The notes beneath the pieces are model-generated. The model was given only the letters and a program-made list of their open reading frames with translations, was not told the origin of the DNA and ran no database searches. From assembly GCF_048771995.1 (NCBI RefSeq), contig NC_133026.1, positions 108,434,001-108,498,000 on the forward strand: a stretch of DNA of 64,000 bases, given 5' to 3'. Positions 25,350 to 39,600 of this stretch are shown piece after piece (position 1 is the stretch's first letter; each line of letters begins with the position of its first letter). The DNA is from Taeniopygia guttata (Eukaryota; Chordata; Aves; Passeriformes; Estrildidae). A program made the translations under genes and the position numbers.

Positions 25350-28300
25350 ATCCATATCTGCTGGTTTTAAAGGGCTTTCTAGAGGTAATATTCCCACATA
25401 AACCACCAGAAGGGGGAAAATAGCAAAAAAGCCCCCAACAAACAAAAAAAAAATAGATTAGCCAACATAGAGAATACCTATTTCCCTAGATTTTCTCATA
25501 TACCTAGAATGCTTGTTCAAATTATTTAAACTAAGCATGACTTAAAATTTTTCATGTGTCCTTTAGATATCATACATAAGGTGAGTGAGAACTTGGCATC
25601 ATCTGCTCCCCCCATGCTCAGAGGCAGCACTGTCAACATCATGGGCATTGGGAGCTGTGGTGTCTGTGAAAACTGTGAGTAAACAACAGAAAGCAGGAAG
25701 TTTTCACAGGTATAGAAAAATATGTATTAATTAAACTGGAGAGCAGTAGGATCTGAAACTTTTTAGAGAGACAGTGTCTTTCCTCCATATGATAGTGACC
25801 AAACCAGAAAATTAGTCTCTGAAGATTCAAAAAAAAAAACAGATCTGGATAAAATTTAGAACTTTATAAGAAATCTAAATCTCTGCACTGTATACACAAT
25901 TAAGGCAAATTAATAGACAAATACTTTTGTAAGAAGTATTTTTAAAATGAAGCTTCAATAAATACCGAAGTGGATATTTGCTTGCACAGAATCTTGGTCG
26001 TACATGTAATCCCAGTAATTGCTTCCTTTTAATTAGGTTTGTAATTGGTACCCAACCCAGTCTAGATGTTCTTCAACAACTTGTCTGAGATGTCCGTGGA
26101 CCAGATTGCAACAGAAGCTGACGGAGAAAAAATGGAATAACACACCATGAGCCTGCCCATCATCAAAGTGACCAGCACAAGGGTTGGTCATATCTTCATC
26201 TCACACAGAGTTTGGAACTCAGGCATAGATAAATCTCACCTGCCTAACTAAGTGCCCGCCCAATAAAGGCACCACAGAGTGTGATGCTAAAAGCACAGTC
26301 ATTTAACTTTCTCAAGAGTCAGAAAGAGCCATCTCTGGAGACTCATCCTTGAGCTGGCTGGAGCAGGTGACACTCTATTGACAATAGAAGCATTTGTGAT
26401 TCTTAACTTAAGCAGGTGACATGAACTTAGGCCTTGGAGGGAGGTAAGGAAATGCTGGTCCACACAGCAGGTATGATAAGCATGGGAAATAGTAGACAGA
26501 CAGCTTATTAAATGGTTCTCCAGCCTCAGGTGATCCCCTTTAGGCCCTGGGGGGATTTATTTCTTAGGCGTAGAGATGTGAGAAATCTCCACCATCTGCT
26601 CTTCAGAGGAGAGTTTGCAAGGCCTAACAAACTAGACAGGTGATCAAAAGTACCTGTGTCAAGAGAATAAAGGAAAAGCCTGACTCACATCATTTAGGAC
26701 TACATCTTCATGGATCTGGATTCAAACCTCCTGCAGAGATGCTTCTTGCTATATATGAGGAAACCCATTTCACCTACAGAAACAGATTTCCTCTCATGGG
26801 ACCTATTCCAAAGTTCAGGAAAGTTAAGGATATCCATTTGCATGAAATCAATAATCTCTGGGTCAGTCACTTCCCAGAGATGAAAGACAGAATCCAGAAC
26901 AACTGAAGAGATAAACAAGCCGAGCTTTATTTCTAGCAACGCACCACATTAATCCTTAATGGTACATGATGATGATTATTTGCAGGGAAGGCTTACTCTT
27001 GATTAAAAGAGAAGTTTAGTCGTGATTCTTAGAAGGTAGGCTCTTTATTTTATTGTGTAAGGCCCCATCATTCAGTAAGATGCCAGTAAATGACCTGGAG
27101 AAGGTGACTAATGAACAGCTCCTTATTGCTCTCAGAATGCATTCAGTGAAATAATCAGTCTTCAAGTTTACAACAACAGAAAAACTTTTTCACATTGCAC
27201 CTAACTAAATCTGAGGAACTCACTGCCACAGGTTGTTTTGGTAGCATGAAAATGTTCAATGAATGAAGGAAGGTGCATCAAACACAAGTATGTATATATG
27301 TATGGATGCAATTTCCAGCTCATGAAGTTCCTAACCACCAATGACCCTCTTCATGAGCTCCTTTCTGAACTTGGCTATTACACCAAGCAGTTGCTGTTGG
27401 CCACTCAGACTCAAGCTGTTAAGTTAAAGGGAACTATGGTCTGATGTCTGTGGCTAGTGATGTGATACATTTTGATGTCATTAAAATGACACAATATTTT
27501 TATTAAGACATCTTCTCACAATTTCAGTATGCAAGCATAGAATATACAAAGATCTTCAGTCAAGATTCAAAGACCTTAAAGGCTTTGTCTGAAACATAAA
27601 AAGAGTTCAGATGCCAGCATTACTAGTGCTCATATAAAACCAGAAAATAAAAATGTCACCACACTAAAGAAGTTGATGTGTTATACGTTATGTAAATAAA
27701 ATGTAAAACAGAAGTATTACATTATGGAAAATATTAAAATACATATTTCAAGGCTTAAGTCTGGCCATTGGCTTTTTCATCCAGAAAATTAATAAAAAAT
27801 CTGATATCTTAAAATATTTTAATTTTACTTTGTGATTTTCAAGTATAATTACTAATGTTTAATAAAGCACTGTGTTAGAGAGGTGATTTTAACCTTTCTG
27901 GTTACTTTTGCCAATGGCAATACTGTAATGATGATTGCTAAACCCTGTGACTTCCACTTTCTCATTGGTCCCTAATACCCAGATGCAAGTTACACCACAA
28001 AAATATGCCTTGAGAAAAAGACATAAGTGTCCATGCACCAAAAGAATTTGGAGGGGCAGGGCAGCAGCTGAAGTCACTATCAATGTCATGACTGAGATGG
28101 TAAAAAGCATCCAAGCAAATGGCTATCTCTTCAAGGACTTAGTTCATACTTGAATAAGGCAGGATTCAGAATATCTTTTGGTATTAGTCATGCAATTCAC
28201 ACAGCAAACACTGCCTGAGTAGTCAGATTAGACAAGAAACTGCATGCTTTGCTTGTAGCTCACATACCTGCACTATATAGTCAATTGAAAAGAAGCGATC

Positions 28301-31300
28301 ACACTCCCAGTAGTGTCCTAAGAGCTGCTTTGTTAGTACTGTGGAAGTGCAGATGCTCCCTGAGCCACAGCAAAGGGAGCAGATGGAGATTGCTGACCAT
28401 GCCCTGCAGCAGCATCTATAAATATGTGGTCCTTGCTATATAGAGGCTGCACTGAGACTTCTCCAATCACTGTCAGGCATACCCATCAATTAGAGAACAG
28501 GCTCAAGGGCTAGAGCAAGGGCACTGCTTTCCTCTCTCTCATCTCTCCTTCCTTTCTTCCCAGTAAGGAGAGGTTGAGGGATTAACTCTCCTTACACCAT
28601 GTTTGAAGGCATTGCTAGGAGCATTCAGCCAGCAATACTGCTACCCCTCCTGTAGCACCACTGCAGTGATAGATGGATTGAACAGCCCTGCCTGTCTGTC
28701 TCTCAGCTACTCATGCTGCTTAGCAGTTTTCAGGAGGAAGGAAGCATATCAGTGTGTCACAGATACAACAGCTGTCCTTCAAAAAGGACTTAGAACCAAA
28801 ATGGGAATATGACGTGTCTTGACAAGAATGGAAAAAAGTTGAAAGTAACAGCAGGATGAGAGCACTATGTTGCAGGAGTTTACTTGCTTTTGGGTACTGA
28901 AAGCATTAAGACTGAATAAAAGTATTATTCAGGGTTTCAAATCCATGATTGATTTAATACAATATACTTACAGATGGTCCCTAGCTTATTTGGGACCTAA
29001 ACATGAATTTGGAATTATATATAAAAAAATCTGAATTATCCTTGTCATGAATGTTGAGCTTCTCAAGTTTATACCCAGACTTTAACCTTGCAGTTATCTT
29101 CTTATCATGTACAAAGAGTTAGCAAATCAGCTGAGGGAAGAACACCAGAAGAGTGAAGCAGGGCTCCAGACACAGTTTTACAGCTTTGCCCTTTTTGCCC
29201 ACACGTGCTTTTGCTGTTCCACTTGTTTATCTGAAGCCAAATCTAATGAAAGTGATGCCTAACTTTTCACTGTCTAAATCAAATTCACCTTTAAGTAACA
29301 GAAGTATGAGGGTTCATGCTTCAGCTTTACAAGCCAAGGTTTTCTAGGTTTTGGTTTGTTGTGGTTGTTTGGGGTTTTTACTGACCTGAAACTAGGTTGC
29401 TTAAATCTTCTTTTGAGGTGATGCTGTGATGCTGTTACCCAACAAGGTTTTCTAATTAGCAGGCCTGATTTTTAGCAGTCAGGTGGTGCTTGACAGGTTT
29501 CAATGTCATGCCACTTAGATGCTTGCATGTGACTTCACAAGTCTGTTAGTTGGTAAGAGTTTTTAGAGACGTTGCTTAAAGTTCAGCCTCTGCTTGTCAT
29601 AAAATTAGTCCTGGATAGCTCCATATTGCTCCTATCCTCCTAGATCTTTATTTTCTTGACACTTTCTCCCTTAAATCTAGGATTACAACTGCTCTTTGTC
29701 CCAGCACAGAGGTTCTTTTCTTTATCTGTAAGCAGGACAGCTCATGAGATTTCTGATTTATTTTTAGTTAAACAAGATATACTGTAAAAGCAACATTTCC
29801 AAATTAATATTATTAATTTTATTCAATAGACGTTGGAAAATTTGGTCTAGACAGTAAAATATAGAATATATTTCAAACATTATGCCAGAGTTATATTTAC
29901 CTACATTGCTTTAGCCACCATACTCTTCCCCAAACTAACCTTAACTTCCTTTGCATGTACTTTTCTGTTTTTTTCTGATTGCCTGGCATTTTTTTAAAAC
30001 TTCTCTGGATAAAATGTAATTTTTGGCATTATTTAAATGCCAGAAATGTAATCAGATACCCCTATGTTTCACGTAATACCAATGATTCAAAAAACTGAAA
30101 TAAATAATTAAAGACATAATAATGTTTAAATATTTGCAATATAAATAGTAGATTGTTTCTGGTTCCAGATGGATGTTTCACTAACATTACAGTATCTTCA
30201 GTTCTGACAATCTTGCATTATTTATCTAGCTGCCAATATGTCACAGGTACTACAAAGAACAACTTTTCAATAGCTTTAATGAAGTAAGGTGCTTTATTAA
30301 ATAATTCCAGAAGCACATGGGGATTTCTTCATATATTTTTTTGCCAAACCACTTTTTCATCTGCTTTAAGGGCACAGACCAATTGCCCTCCAGTGCTTCT
30401 GAAGTCAAACAAATAACAGTGTTCCCTTTGCTCCTCAATTGTGAGTGTGGTTCTTTGTCTCCAACACCACATCCAAATAGAAATTTGCAATGGATTATAT
30501 TCAGATCTTTAAAATGCTGTCCAGACACTGTCACAACACAGAGAAGTACACCAATTTCATCCTTACCCAAAGCAAGTGAGGCCAATTATCAACTGAGATA
30601 TGTTTATAAATTGGCTGCTCTTCATATAAAATTGTTAGATCAATGTCTTTGATTAACAAGAAGGAAGTTAATTATATGTTGCAAGTGATGTTTTAAATAT
30701 TATGTTTAAAAAGCAGTAATATAAACCATTTATTTTGCACTCACATTACCTTTGCTTACTGTCTGAATTGAACAGGTTTCCTCTCTCCTATTGTATCAGA
30801 AGGTTTTATTTTTATTCTTTATTTAGCAAACTAGGAGAAAGCAGACAAACATACAGACAACTTTATTCTTACATGCAGCATCACAGATACCAGCAAGCTG
30901 CAGCAAAGCAGCACACAGGTCCTGCAGTAGTGACCTGTCTAACTGTCTTGTACTAAAACCATTTTCTCCCTCAGTAAGGAATGAGTACACTTATTGCTTG
31001 GATCCAGTTCCTGGCTCCAAGGATGCTTCCCTTCATGCTTAAACATCTTTTAAAAAAGCAGCTCTAAAATAACCATCACAGGCCAAAGCCAGTGAAGGTA
31101 TGGATTCGTGATGACTTTGCTAATCCCACCAGGAATACAAGATGTTCATCTGCCATGATATAAACCATAAATTTCTAGGATTATCATTTTCTATGATATC
31201 TGAGTAAAAACTGAAGAAGTTTCTGAACATCTCCTTTCTTTTGTTTCTCTAGCACTTCTGCATCCTGCTCAGAGCAATGATCCTGGGACTCTCTGGTGAT

Positions 31301-34300
31301 CTCTGTGGTGAGAGTGAGATAAGATCAAGGCAGAGTCCACTCCCCACAAACCGATACTCTAACCAGAAACAAAAGCAAAATCTAGTCCGGACAAATACCA
31401 GAATCTTTTATACACAACTGCATCTACTGTTATTGAGACCCAGGTTGCTACAAAGCCAAGGCCAAGTATCCTTAGATCTTGCTGGAAGGAGTGGGAGCAG
31501 GCGCATCTCGTTTCCAAACATTTCCAAACCAAACACAGAAGTAATCAATCAGCAGTAAAATCTAGAAAAGGAAATTAAGGTGATCATCATTCTCATCTTT
31601 AAAGGAATAATTTGTGAAATTGGCCACTCTTTATTAAGCTCACAACCTGAGCAAAGATCTCTTTGATCTTTACTGCTCCTGGATTGCTGCTGCTTTCTAG
31701 AGCCTATTTGATGTCTATTGCCCTGCCTTCAGCTCTTCCTTTCTAGGCACTGAAAATAAGCTAAGTAAACTCAATGAGAGAAGAAGAATCTGCTTAGCCT
31801 CTTTTCCTCTAAGAGGTAAAGAAAATGAGGAAGCTTAGGACAATTTCAGTAGCAAGTCGACTCAATTAAGTCTTCCTTTTTAGGAGATAATAATGAATGG
31901 CATAGGATAGCTTTGGGCTTGAAGAGAGATGGGGAGGGCTATATTGTCCAAAGACTTTCTTGACTTTCCAAGATCATACTTGAAGACCTCTGAAGAATTT
32001 CTCTGGTCAGTATCTCATGTATTCTCTAGTATCATCTCCCAGATGTTGCCATGACAGTAAATGTTCTATTTTACACCAGAAGTCTGTGCTTTGTCACTGC
32101 AGAGCTGCAGACTTAGGCAGAAAACTTAAGGAAGTAGCATGGTTTGGACATGGGTCTTGGAGAGTTCCTGGGCTGTGCAGTCAGGCCCAGGAGCTGGGAA
32201 GTACTCTCATGATTGTAATAGTAGAGAGATAGCAAGACTGTCTTTCAGTGGCGGGACTCATCATTTAGGGGGAGGTGTGGCAGTAACTCATTCAGGCATC
32301 CATATCTTGCATATAAGCCTGGACCCTCCTGCAAACCCCTGTGCCACTGAACTTGGTTTCAGCAGAAGATGAAATTCACTAGCTGTTCATTAAAAATAAA
32401 AGGAAAATTGTACCCCAGCATGAGAGAATAAGAAGGCAGCCGGGAGATGATAATTGCTTGAAAAAATAGCAGGTGACGGCCACTCAGGGCTCTTATGAAT
32501 CCAAATATTTTTCTGTTGCTATTGAATCTAAAGGTTTGATGGAGATGACAGGAATAATCTCAGAGTGAGCAATTTCATTATTGCATTTCTCTAGTCATTG
32601 TTATTTCTACTCACTTTTTCTTACGTACATTTTTTGGTTTAGATGCAAGGCTGTCTTTCTGTTTATATTCTAGGTCTGCCCCACACATTTTCAGCAACTC
32701 AGAAATAACTCTTTTGTCATTGTGAATATTAGTATGAACAGTCTCTAGAAGCAGTAAGCTGAATGAATAGGCTGCAAAAATAATTTATTCTGAGGAAACT
32801 GAAAATTGCCTTTGGCATAATCCTGCCAAAATCAAATTTTAACATTCAATTTCATTCCCAGACAGATGGGTTGATAGTATAATGAGAGAAATTCTTTTGG
32901 ACTGATATGTATGCTTAACAATCTAAAATAATGTTGACAGAAGCTCATAGTGCATAAAAGTTTTCCCAGCAAAAACTGTGGTCCTGCTGATACTTAAGTG
33001 AGATTCCCAAAATATATCAAAACATAAGTATATTATGAAACAGAAACCCATGTATCATAAGCATTGCAAAGTGTGTCTGTGTGCCTTACCTGTCAAAAAA
33101 GTCCCAGGAGCTTCAGCTCCATAAATGTAAAATAAGGTATATCAGAGGTGAGTGCATTGCCATATGCCACTCATAAGTCATCTTCAAGTGCACCAGGTGA
33201 GACAAAGTGCTGCCCCTACTTTGCTGAGATATTTCAGAGAAGTCACTGTATCTTGCTAGGCCTTGAGTTCCTCATATTAAAACAAGGTAAATCTTACCAA
33301 GGCACTTCCCATTTGCCTTCTCTTCCTATTACAGAAATTCTCATTTGTAGCCTTCCATATAGGTCTGAATATAACACTGATGAAATAATTCAATCCGCGT
33401 TCCTGGGTGTTTGCCAGAAAACAAATAGCCCAAGATTTAGGCTGGATTTCTCTTTCAGAATGGAGAGAAACCCTTTCTTTGTTAACTTAAGTATGACAGA
33501 TTCTCCAAGTAATTGCTGAATAAACCTGCTTCCTTTAATCAAGAGGGTGAAGCTAGAGCAGAAAAGTTTAATTGTTTCTGTTGTTGGGGTTTTTCACTTC
33601 CCACACAGGAAGGTTAATTTGAGAGTGCAGTATTAGAGTGTGTGTTCATTATTATCTCATGTAATTACAAGACCCTTGAGGGGGAAATTGCTCATTGCTG
33701 ACCTGGATCAAACACCTCCTCTCCAAACCCACCACAGGGGCAGGCATGAGTCATATTGCGGACTTTGTGCCAGGAGTGGTACAGAACCAAATATTTTCCT
33801 GTGAAATGTTCAGAAAGCTGACTGAAATGTGTTTATATGTATATATTTGTCTGAAAGTAGACTGCATCAAATATGGATGAAACAGGTTTGAAATCAAATG
33901 CAGGCTTGAACTTTTGCAATCTTGGAGGCATATTTTTAAAAACTGACTCAAGAACTCTGTTTTAAAAATAACAAGATCATTGCCATAGAATAAGGGTGCT
34001 TTCAGAAGCAGTCAGTATGTCAACTAATTCCTGAAAATGGGAGTCACTAGGATATGGACTCTTAGCTGGCTCTGTAATATCAGTAGGTGACTGGTTGAAT
34101 ATTCAGATTAAAAAAAAAAAAATTGAAAAAATCTTTCTATGAAAAAGAAAGTTTTAATTAACCACATTATATGGCAATTATATTTTTAATTATGTATCTC
34201 TGTTTCCAAAATGATCCATGGCCCTTTCCTCTGCTGTTGTTAAGGTGCTAACAGGAGTAAGAGAAAAAAAAATATAAAAACCTTCATCCAGAATATAAAG

Positions 34301-36385
34301 GAGAGAAAAGCACCAAGAGTACAAAACGGCTGTTAGATGGATGCCACTAGTACTGTTTTATTAACTCACATATTCCAAAAGAGTAATGGTCAGCAGGTTA
34401 GAATTTCTTCTTCAAGCTGCATCAAACTACTGTACATTTTTCAGTCATTTTCATTTAGATAAAACTATTCTTTAAGCATTGTAAATGTGCAAATTTTATT
34501 TTTAAACATTTATTTGGAAATTCTATTTGAAATTTCATTACAAGTTTTCCCATTGAAGAATTGCTCTTATTTATCTTTTCTCATAAATCCGTGTGCACTT
34601 TTCATAATGAGATATGGCAAAGAAAGATACAGCTGGTAATTTTGTTTTCACTTCTGCTGGGGCTATTATTGTTGTTTGAGGCATTTTATCAGCTTTTGTA
34701 GATCAAAATATCTTCTGTTAAAATAAAAAAAAATTGACTCAGCAAGGGATAATTTTGTCTGTAAAATAACATGCCTATTTTGTAGTTGTGAGTAATAACT
34801 TCTTCTATCCCATGGTCAAAATAGAATTTCAGCATTACCAGGAGAGGTTTTGAGTGATACATATTGTCAGACTTTCTTGGCTATCAGTCTCGTATGAAAT
34901 AATAAAAAATACAAAAATAATGTTTCAAATTCTGCAAAAAAAAAAAAAAAAGTCTATACAAATAGAACAACTGAAAAATCTAAAAGTAAAAATATTTTTA
35001 AGTGATTAAAGTATTTTTTAATATATGATTAAGCGAAAGTTCTGAATAAGATACTTGAGTTCATAAAAGAATATGCATATTTTATATTTACAACAATTAA
35101 ATTTTACTTAAGCCAAAAGCCAATTTCAGATTGTTGAGAATTTCCCAGAAAAGGGAAAATGCAGATACAATCTATTTAACACTGCCTGTCCTGGTCTGCC
35201 TCACTGACTCACTGATGGGCATGCTGAGCTTGGTACCAAGGGCTGAATGACAAATGGGGACATGCACGACTGGCTTTGGCAGCCCCAGCCAGTTGCAAGA
35301 CAGCAAAGCACCCATGCTAAGTGGCATGGAGACGCGGTGTGCTGCAAAGCTGCTTACCCAGCAGGAGCATGGGACCTCACCCTGGTACGGGCTGAGCAGT
35401 CCCAGGGGTGCTGAGTGCTCTTTTCCCAGCTCAATCCAGCCCTGGGAGTGCCAAGCACCGTGGAGGGCTCAGCAGGCTCAGGAGCACACTGGTGGTATTG
35501 CACTTTCAGGGATGAAGTGTGCACCCCCTGCCAGCTTCAGTCACAGAGTAGAAGGCCACTCTAACTTCTGCTTGCCCATTAAGGAGTGGTTCAGGTGTCT
35601 CAAAGACACAAGGAGACACTTAACAATGCCTGCGCTGCAGAACAGACAGCAAAGTAGGGAACCCTCTGTGGTTTCTTTGTCCCCCACACAACTGTGCTCC
35701 TGCCATCAAAAACGAGGCCAGAAGAGAGCTGTGCACTACATCCTGTCTCTCCTCCCCTACCTGCTGTTTTGATCAGGTCTCCAGTTTCTCTAACACTCTC
35801 CCTCTCCGCTGTGTCAGCGAGAGCACAACCCATTGGAATGGAAAGGTATGGCATGAGAAGGCTTTGCAGTTGGTAAAGGCAGAAAATCTTCTTCCTCTGC
35901 TTCAGATATTCTTGCAGCCTCATGAATAAAGCACTATTTTTTTCCCAAAATTATTATGATTCCTCTTCAGTGACAGCCTCATTCTGCTCTTAGCACTTCA
36001 CTTCCGTGAACAATGTGCATGGAACTCACTCCTTTATGCCTGGAAGTAAGCAAATGGACTTCTAATTTAAATTAATACCTTTTTTAAATTATGTATTCTT
36101 TATCGTAATATTCATTTAGTTTTTCTATTATACAGGGTGCAAAGAGAAAACTGGAAGTTGCATTCAAAGCAATGATAAGTTACCATTTTAATGATTCCTT
36201 ATGTTGTGAGTAATTTATAAATCACCCAGTATCTTCTCAGCAAAGCTTGCCTCTGTTTTTAAAACGTACCTTTTTGTATCCAACAAAGGGTTTCAGTGCA
36301 ATAAGAATTAAGGTGTGTCTCTTAGCTCTTACCTGCAAGCAATAATGATGTTGTCAAGCATTTCAGGTGAGACCAGCCCAGGATT

Positions 36386-36584
36386 TTGGGGTGGGGAAAG
36401 ACACTCTGTTATACAGCATCTTCAGTTCTTCCCTCAGAGGGAGGCAGAGACACCTTGAAGGGCTGAGTATAAGGACATGTACAGAGTGTCTTTTTAAAAA
36501 GTCACCAGAGCTGGGGGGGGAGGGGAACAGGAACAGGCTTGTAACCATAACTCTGTTGGACTTGTTTCTGAGAAGTCAGATGCC
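36386..36584 (+). promoter_or_regulatory. DSG4: Probable DSG4-like core promoter and 5' UTR
   Basis: This is the sequence just upstream of the exon 1 ATG. It contains a GGGGTGGGG box (36388-36396, reverse of a CACCC/KLF-type site), a TATA-like gagtataagg (about 36464-36473), an A/T run tttttaaaaa (36491-36500) and a G-rich run. The start site is not determined. The call rests on position plus these weak motifs. Confidence 0.35.
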
Positions 36585-36632
36585 ATGGATTGGCTCCCTC
36601 ACCGAACGGCTGCTTTTCTGTTCCTTTTGTTG
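36585..36632 (+). CDS. DSG4: DSG4-like coding exon 1 (signal peptide start)
   Basis: 48 nt encoding [16 protein letters not shown], followed directly by a consensus gtaagt donor. Mammalian desmoglein first exons have the same length, the same MDW start and a phase-0 end. It joins in frame to exon 2 ([12 protein letters not shown]), giving a complete hydrophobic signal peptide. It is too short to be found as an open frame; the fit of start, length, donor and phase is what supports it. Confidence 0.85.
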
Positions 36633-39600
36633 GTAAGTCGGATTTTGAAACAATATTTTTAAACGCTGTGACTACGCCAGTTTCATCTTCCTCAGCAGAC
36701 CATTGCATTTTACATTGTAAACTATTCCCCAAAAATATCTTTTGAAACTTACCATAAAAACCAAAGCTCTGCTCATGTTAAACCGTACTTCTGAACATTC
36801 TATTAAATCAAATTAACTTTTCATTAAATACTGACAAATATTTATTTTTAGACTTTTGGCAATCTGTTGATGTTCAAAATGTGACTTTCTATGTTTACTG
36901 CATGATTTTTCAGGCAAATGTTTTCGGTGGCTGCTATTTAAAGGTCACAGTTATTAATAAAATTCTGTAATTATAAAAATTTTAATGGTTGCAAATAATT
37001 TGGTTCTATGTCTTTTTTATCAGTTGAGGAAATACCTTTTTCTAAAAAATTAAAATCTCATTTTTCTAAAAAGATTAGCAAGATTGTTTCACAGCTGACC
37101 AAATACTACGGCTATTTTCAAGAGAGCAAAAAATGACAAAATTTAATGATCTCACTTAAGCAAAAATCAAGACTTGGCTTATTATTTCACACTGCAAAGG
37201 ATTCTTGTGTTGTTGTGCCCCAGTGTCTGAGCCACTATGTGCTGAGCAAGTGAATGCATGATGAAAGTGTTGCTCTTTGGGTTTGTTTTTCTCACTGTAA
37301 AAGGAAAGTTGTGGCTATGGTCAAGTGGCATAGTTGTTCAATGTGTTCATCAAGGCATAGAAATTACCCAGAAGGGACTTAAAAGGGCTATGGGTGCCCT
37401 ACTGCTCCTGCAGTCGGATTTTTGTGTGGATTCATTTTACTCATCTGTGCTGACCTCTTAAAATTCGGTAGAGGTGCAAGGCCCTGAAGATTGAGAAGAG
37501 CCGCATTTCTACTATAGTTATATCCTGTGGTTTTCATGAAATTTTACATTTTACACAGTGTGTTAGTATGTGTAAATGTTTGTTAACTTCTCATTACTAA
37601 CTTCTCTAGAAATGCTGTAATCTGAGAAAAAGTTTGTGTTATAGGTTAACAAATCCTGAAATCATTATGAAAATACAATCCATTAATTTTAGATGACAGC
37701 TCTGCAATCTGTAAAGTAGAGCTAATTACCACAGAGCAGCTGCCAAGCAAACAAGGGCAAAACTTGGCAAAAGCAAGTTATGGTTCGGATAAGTTTCTAC
37801 TTGTTCAAGGCAGCAGAGAGTTGTCTGAGACTGGCCTGTTGCACATCACACTAACACTTCTGGATTTTCATGAAGCACTAGTGACTATTCATTTTACTGG
37901 TGACACACACTCCCAGTGTGTCGAAGTTCAAAATGCTTGACTGTTTTATGTTTAAGACCTGTCCATTGAAAAGACATTTTACTCAAATGCTTTACTGCTT
38001 TACTTCTCTCAGCAACTCTGGAGCCATTTTCATTCCATCAGTATATTGTTGTTAAAATTGTGAGTGATGGAGGGTAGGTGCTGGGTCAGAAAAAAAGAGC
38101 AATTCTGGAAAATGCCATTGTGTTTTGATGACTATCAAATATTTGAATTTTTATTACCTACAGGAAACCCTTGTTCTTGTTATGCATTCTTCTGCCCAGC
38201 AATGTCCATGATGACCTGTATGAATTAATAGTATCTTTCAACGCTTAAAAGAAAGGTGGCAGACACACTGTTGAGATCAAATTATACATTTATATCCAGT
38301 TTTAGTGTATTCTGAGAAAAAAAATTGGCTTTCAGCTTAACTAATCTTTCATGAAAATCACCTGTCTGAATGGTGTGTCTGGTTAGTATATTGTTAATAA
38401 GTTGCATCAAATAAAATTAACATGGAGTTATACATATTTTAGTACACTACTGCATTTTCAAAAAAAAAAAAAGGAAACTTACGAGCCCTGAAACAAATAA
38501 TTTTCTCTATGGATTTCACCATTGGTGGGACTGATTCTGCAACCCTTGCTCATGTGACTTCAAAGACATTATTCTCATGAGTAAGGGAGTTCTGTTTGCG
38601 ATACTAGCACAGACACGTTTTATGGAAATAACCTGTTTGATCAGGTATGACTCTTCTCCTGCCAGCTATCATGTGACAGACAATAATTGTAAATTCACCA
38701 CATCTCTTATGCACTTTTGTCTGGATATATTTTCCCATATGCTATCTAGGCTTATTTCCCCCCTCAGTTGTAAAGCTATGGTTACACATCCTACTCATAA
38801 CTTGATTGTACGCAAAAGTGGTCATGGGCTACATCCTGTTCTTTTAAATTCATGTGAAACATCTGCAAGAATTGAATCAGGAACTTGAAGGTTCTTCTGC
38901 TAAATATTTTGTTGTAGAAATAGAAACTAAAGCAATTCCACATCCAGGAACGATCACCTAAGATTAGGTACTAAAGCCTGCAGTTTTACATTCATAAGTA
39001 AAATGGCCATTAAGCAAACATGCATTTCCAGCCAGAAGACTCTAGGTCATATCAGAATTCAAGTTTTATTGAGGAGATTTATTGAGGGCACTTAGCATGA
39101 CTAATTTGAAAAACTCAAATTTTAATGATAATGGCATACACCCTATATTGAAATTACTTTTCTGTTCATTTTTTCTAATGGTTAATGTCAGTTACGCATG
39201 GAAATGTATTGTATCAGCATACAATAGAAGATACAATAGCAGAACAGTGGTTGTCCTGTTCTGGTATTGTAATCAGAAACAATCTCAGTGGAAACTTTCC
39301 TAAAGTTGTTAGTTCTTTGAGTAAACTTCGAAGTATATTCTTCAGCCTGACATGGGCATTGTCATAATTCCTGAATTATTCCTGTCACAATTGTTGAAAG
39401 AGTAATGGATTATCCATCCTGGGTGCAATTCAAAGTATTGCTAACATAGGAAACACCTGGTCTCCTCTGAATTAGAAAACAAAATGCCAGAAAAATAATC
39501 CAGAAAATCTTTCCCTTTAAACTGGATGAAGTACATTCATAAGTGACATATGAAAAAGTGAAGAATAGAAACAGAAAATCATATTTCAATTTAAAAAGTG

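Larger units (their letters stand above)
23836..36385. other. Intergenic, no gene seen; GC-richer block at its right end
   Basis: About 12.5 kb with a short tandem repeat (25.3 kb) and no recognised exon. The block 35190-35880 is GC-richer than its surroundings and contains the longest non-desmoglein plus-strand frame here (35254-35772), which resembles no protein I know. It lies about 0.7-1.4 kb upstream of DSG4-like exon 1 and could be regulatory. Confidence 0.65.

Noticed and set aside
27060-27260. Faint resemblance to an old LINE 3' region (gaactcactgccacaggttg)
   Set aside because: Only one short phrase fits and the flanks do not follow any element I can name.
35254-35772. 172-codon plus-strand open frame
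   Set aside because: Composition is random-looking, with no domain, signal or splice evidence; it is explained by a GC-richer patch with few stops.
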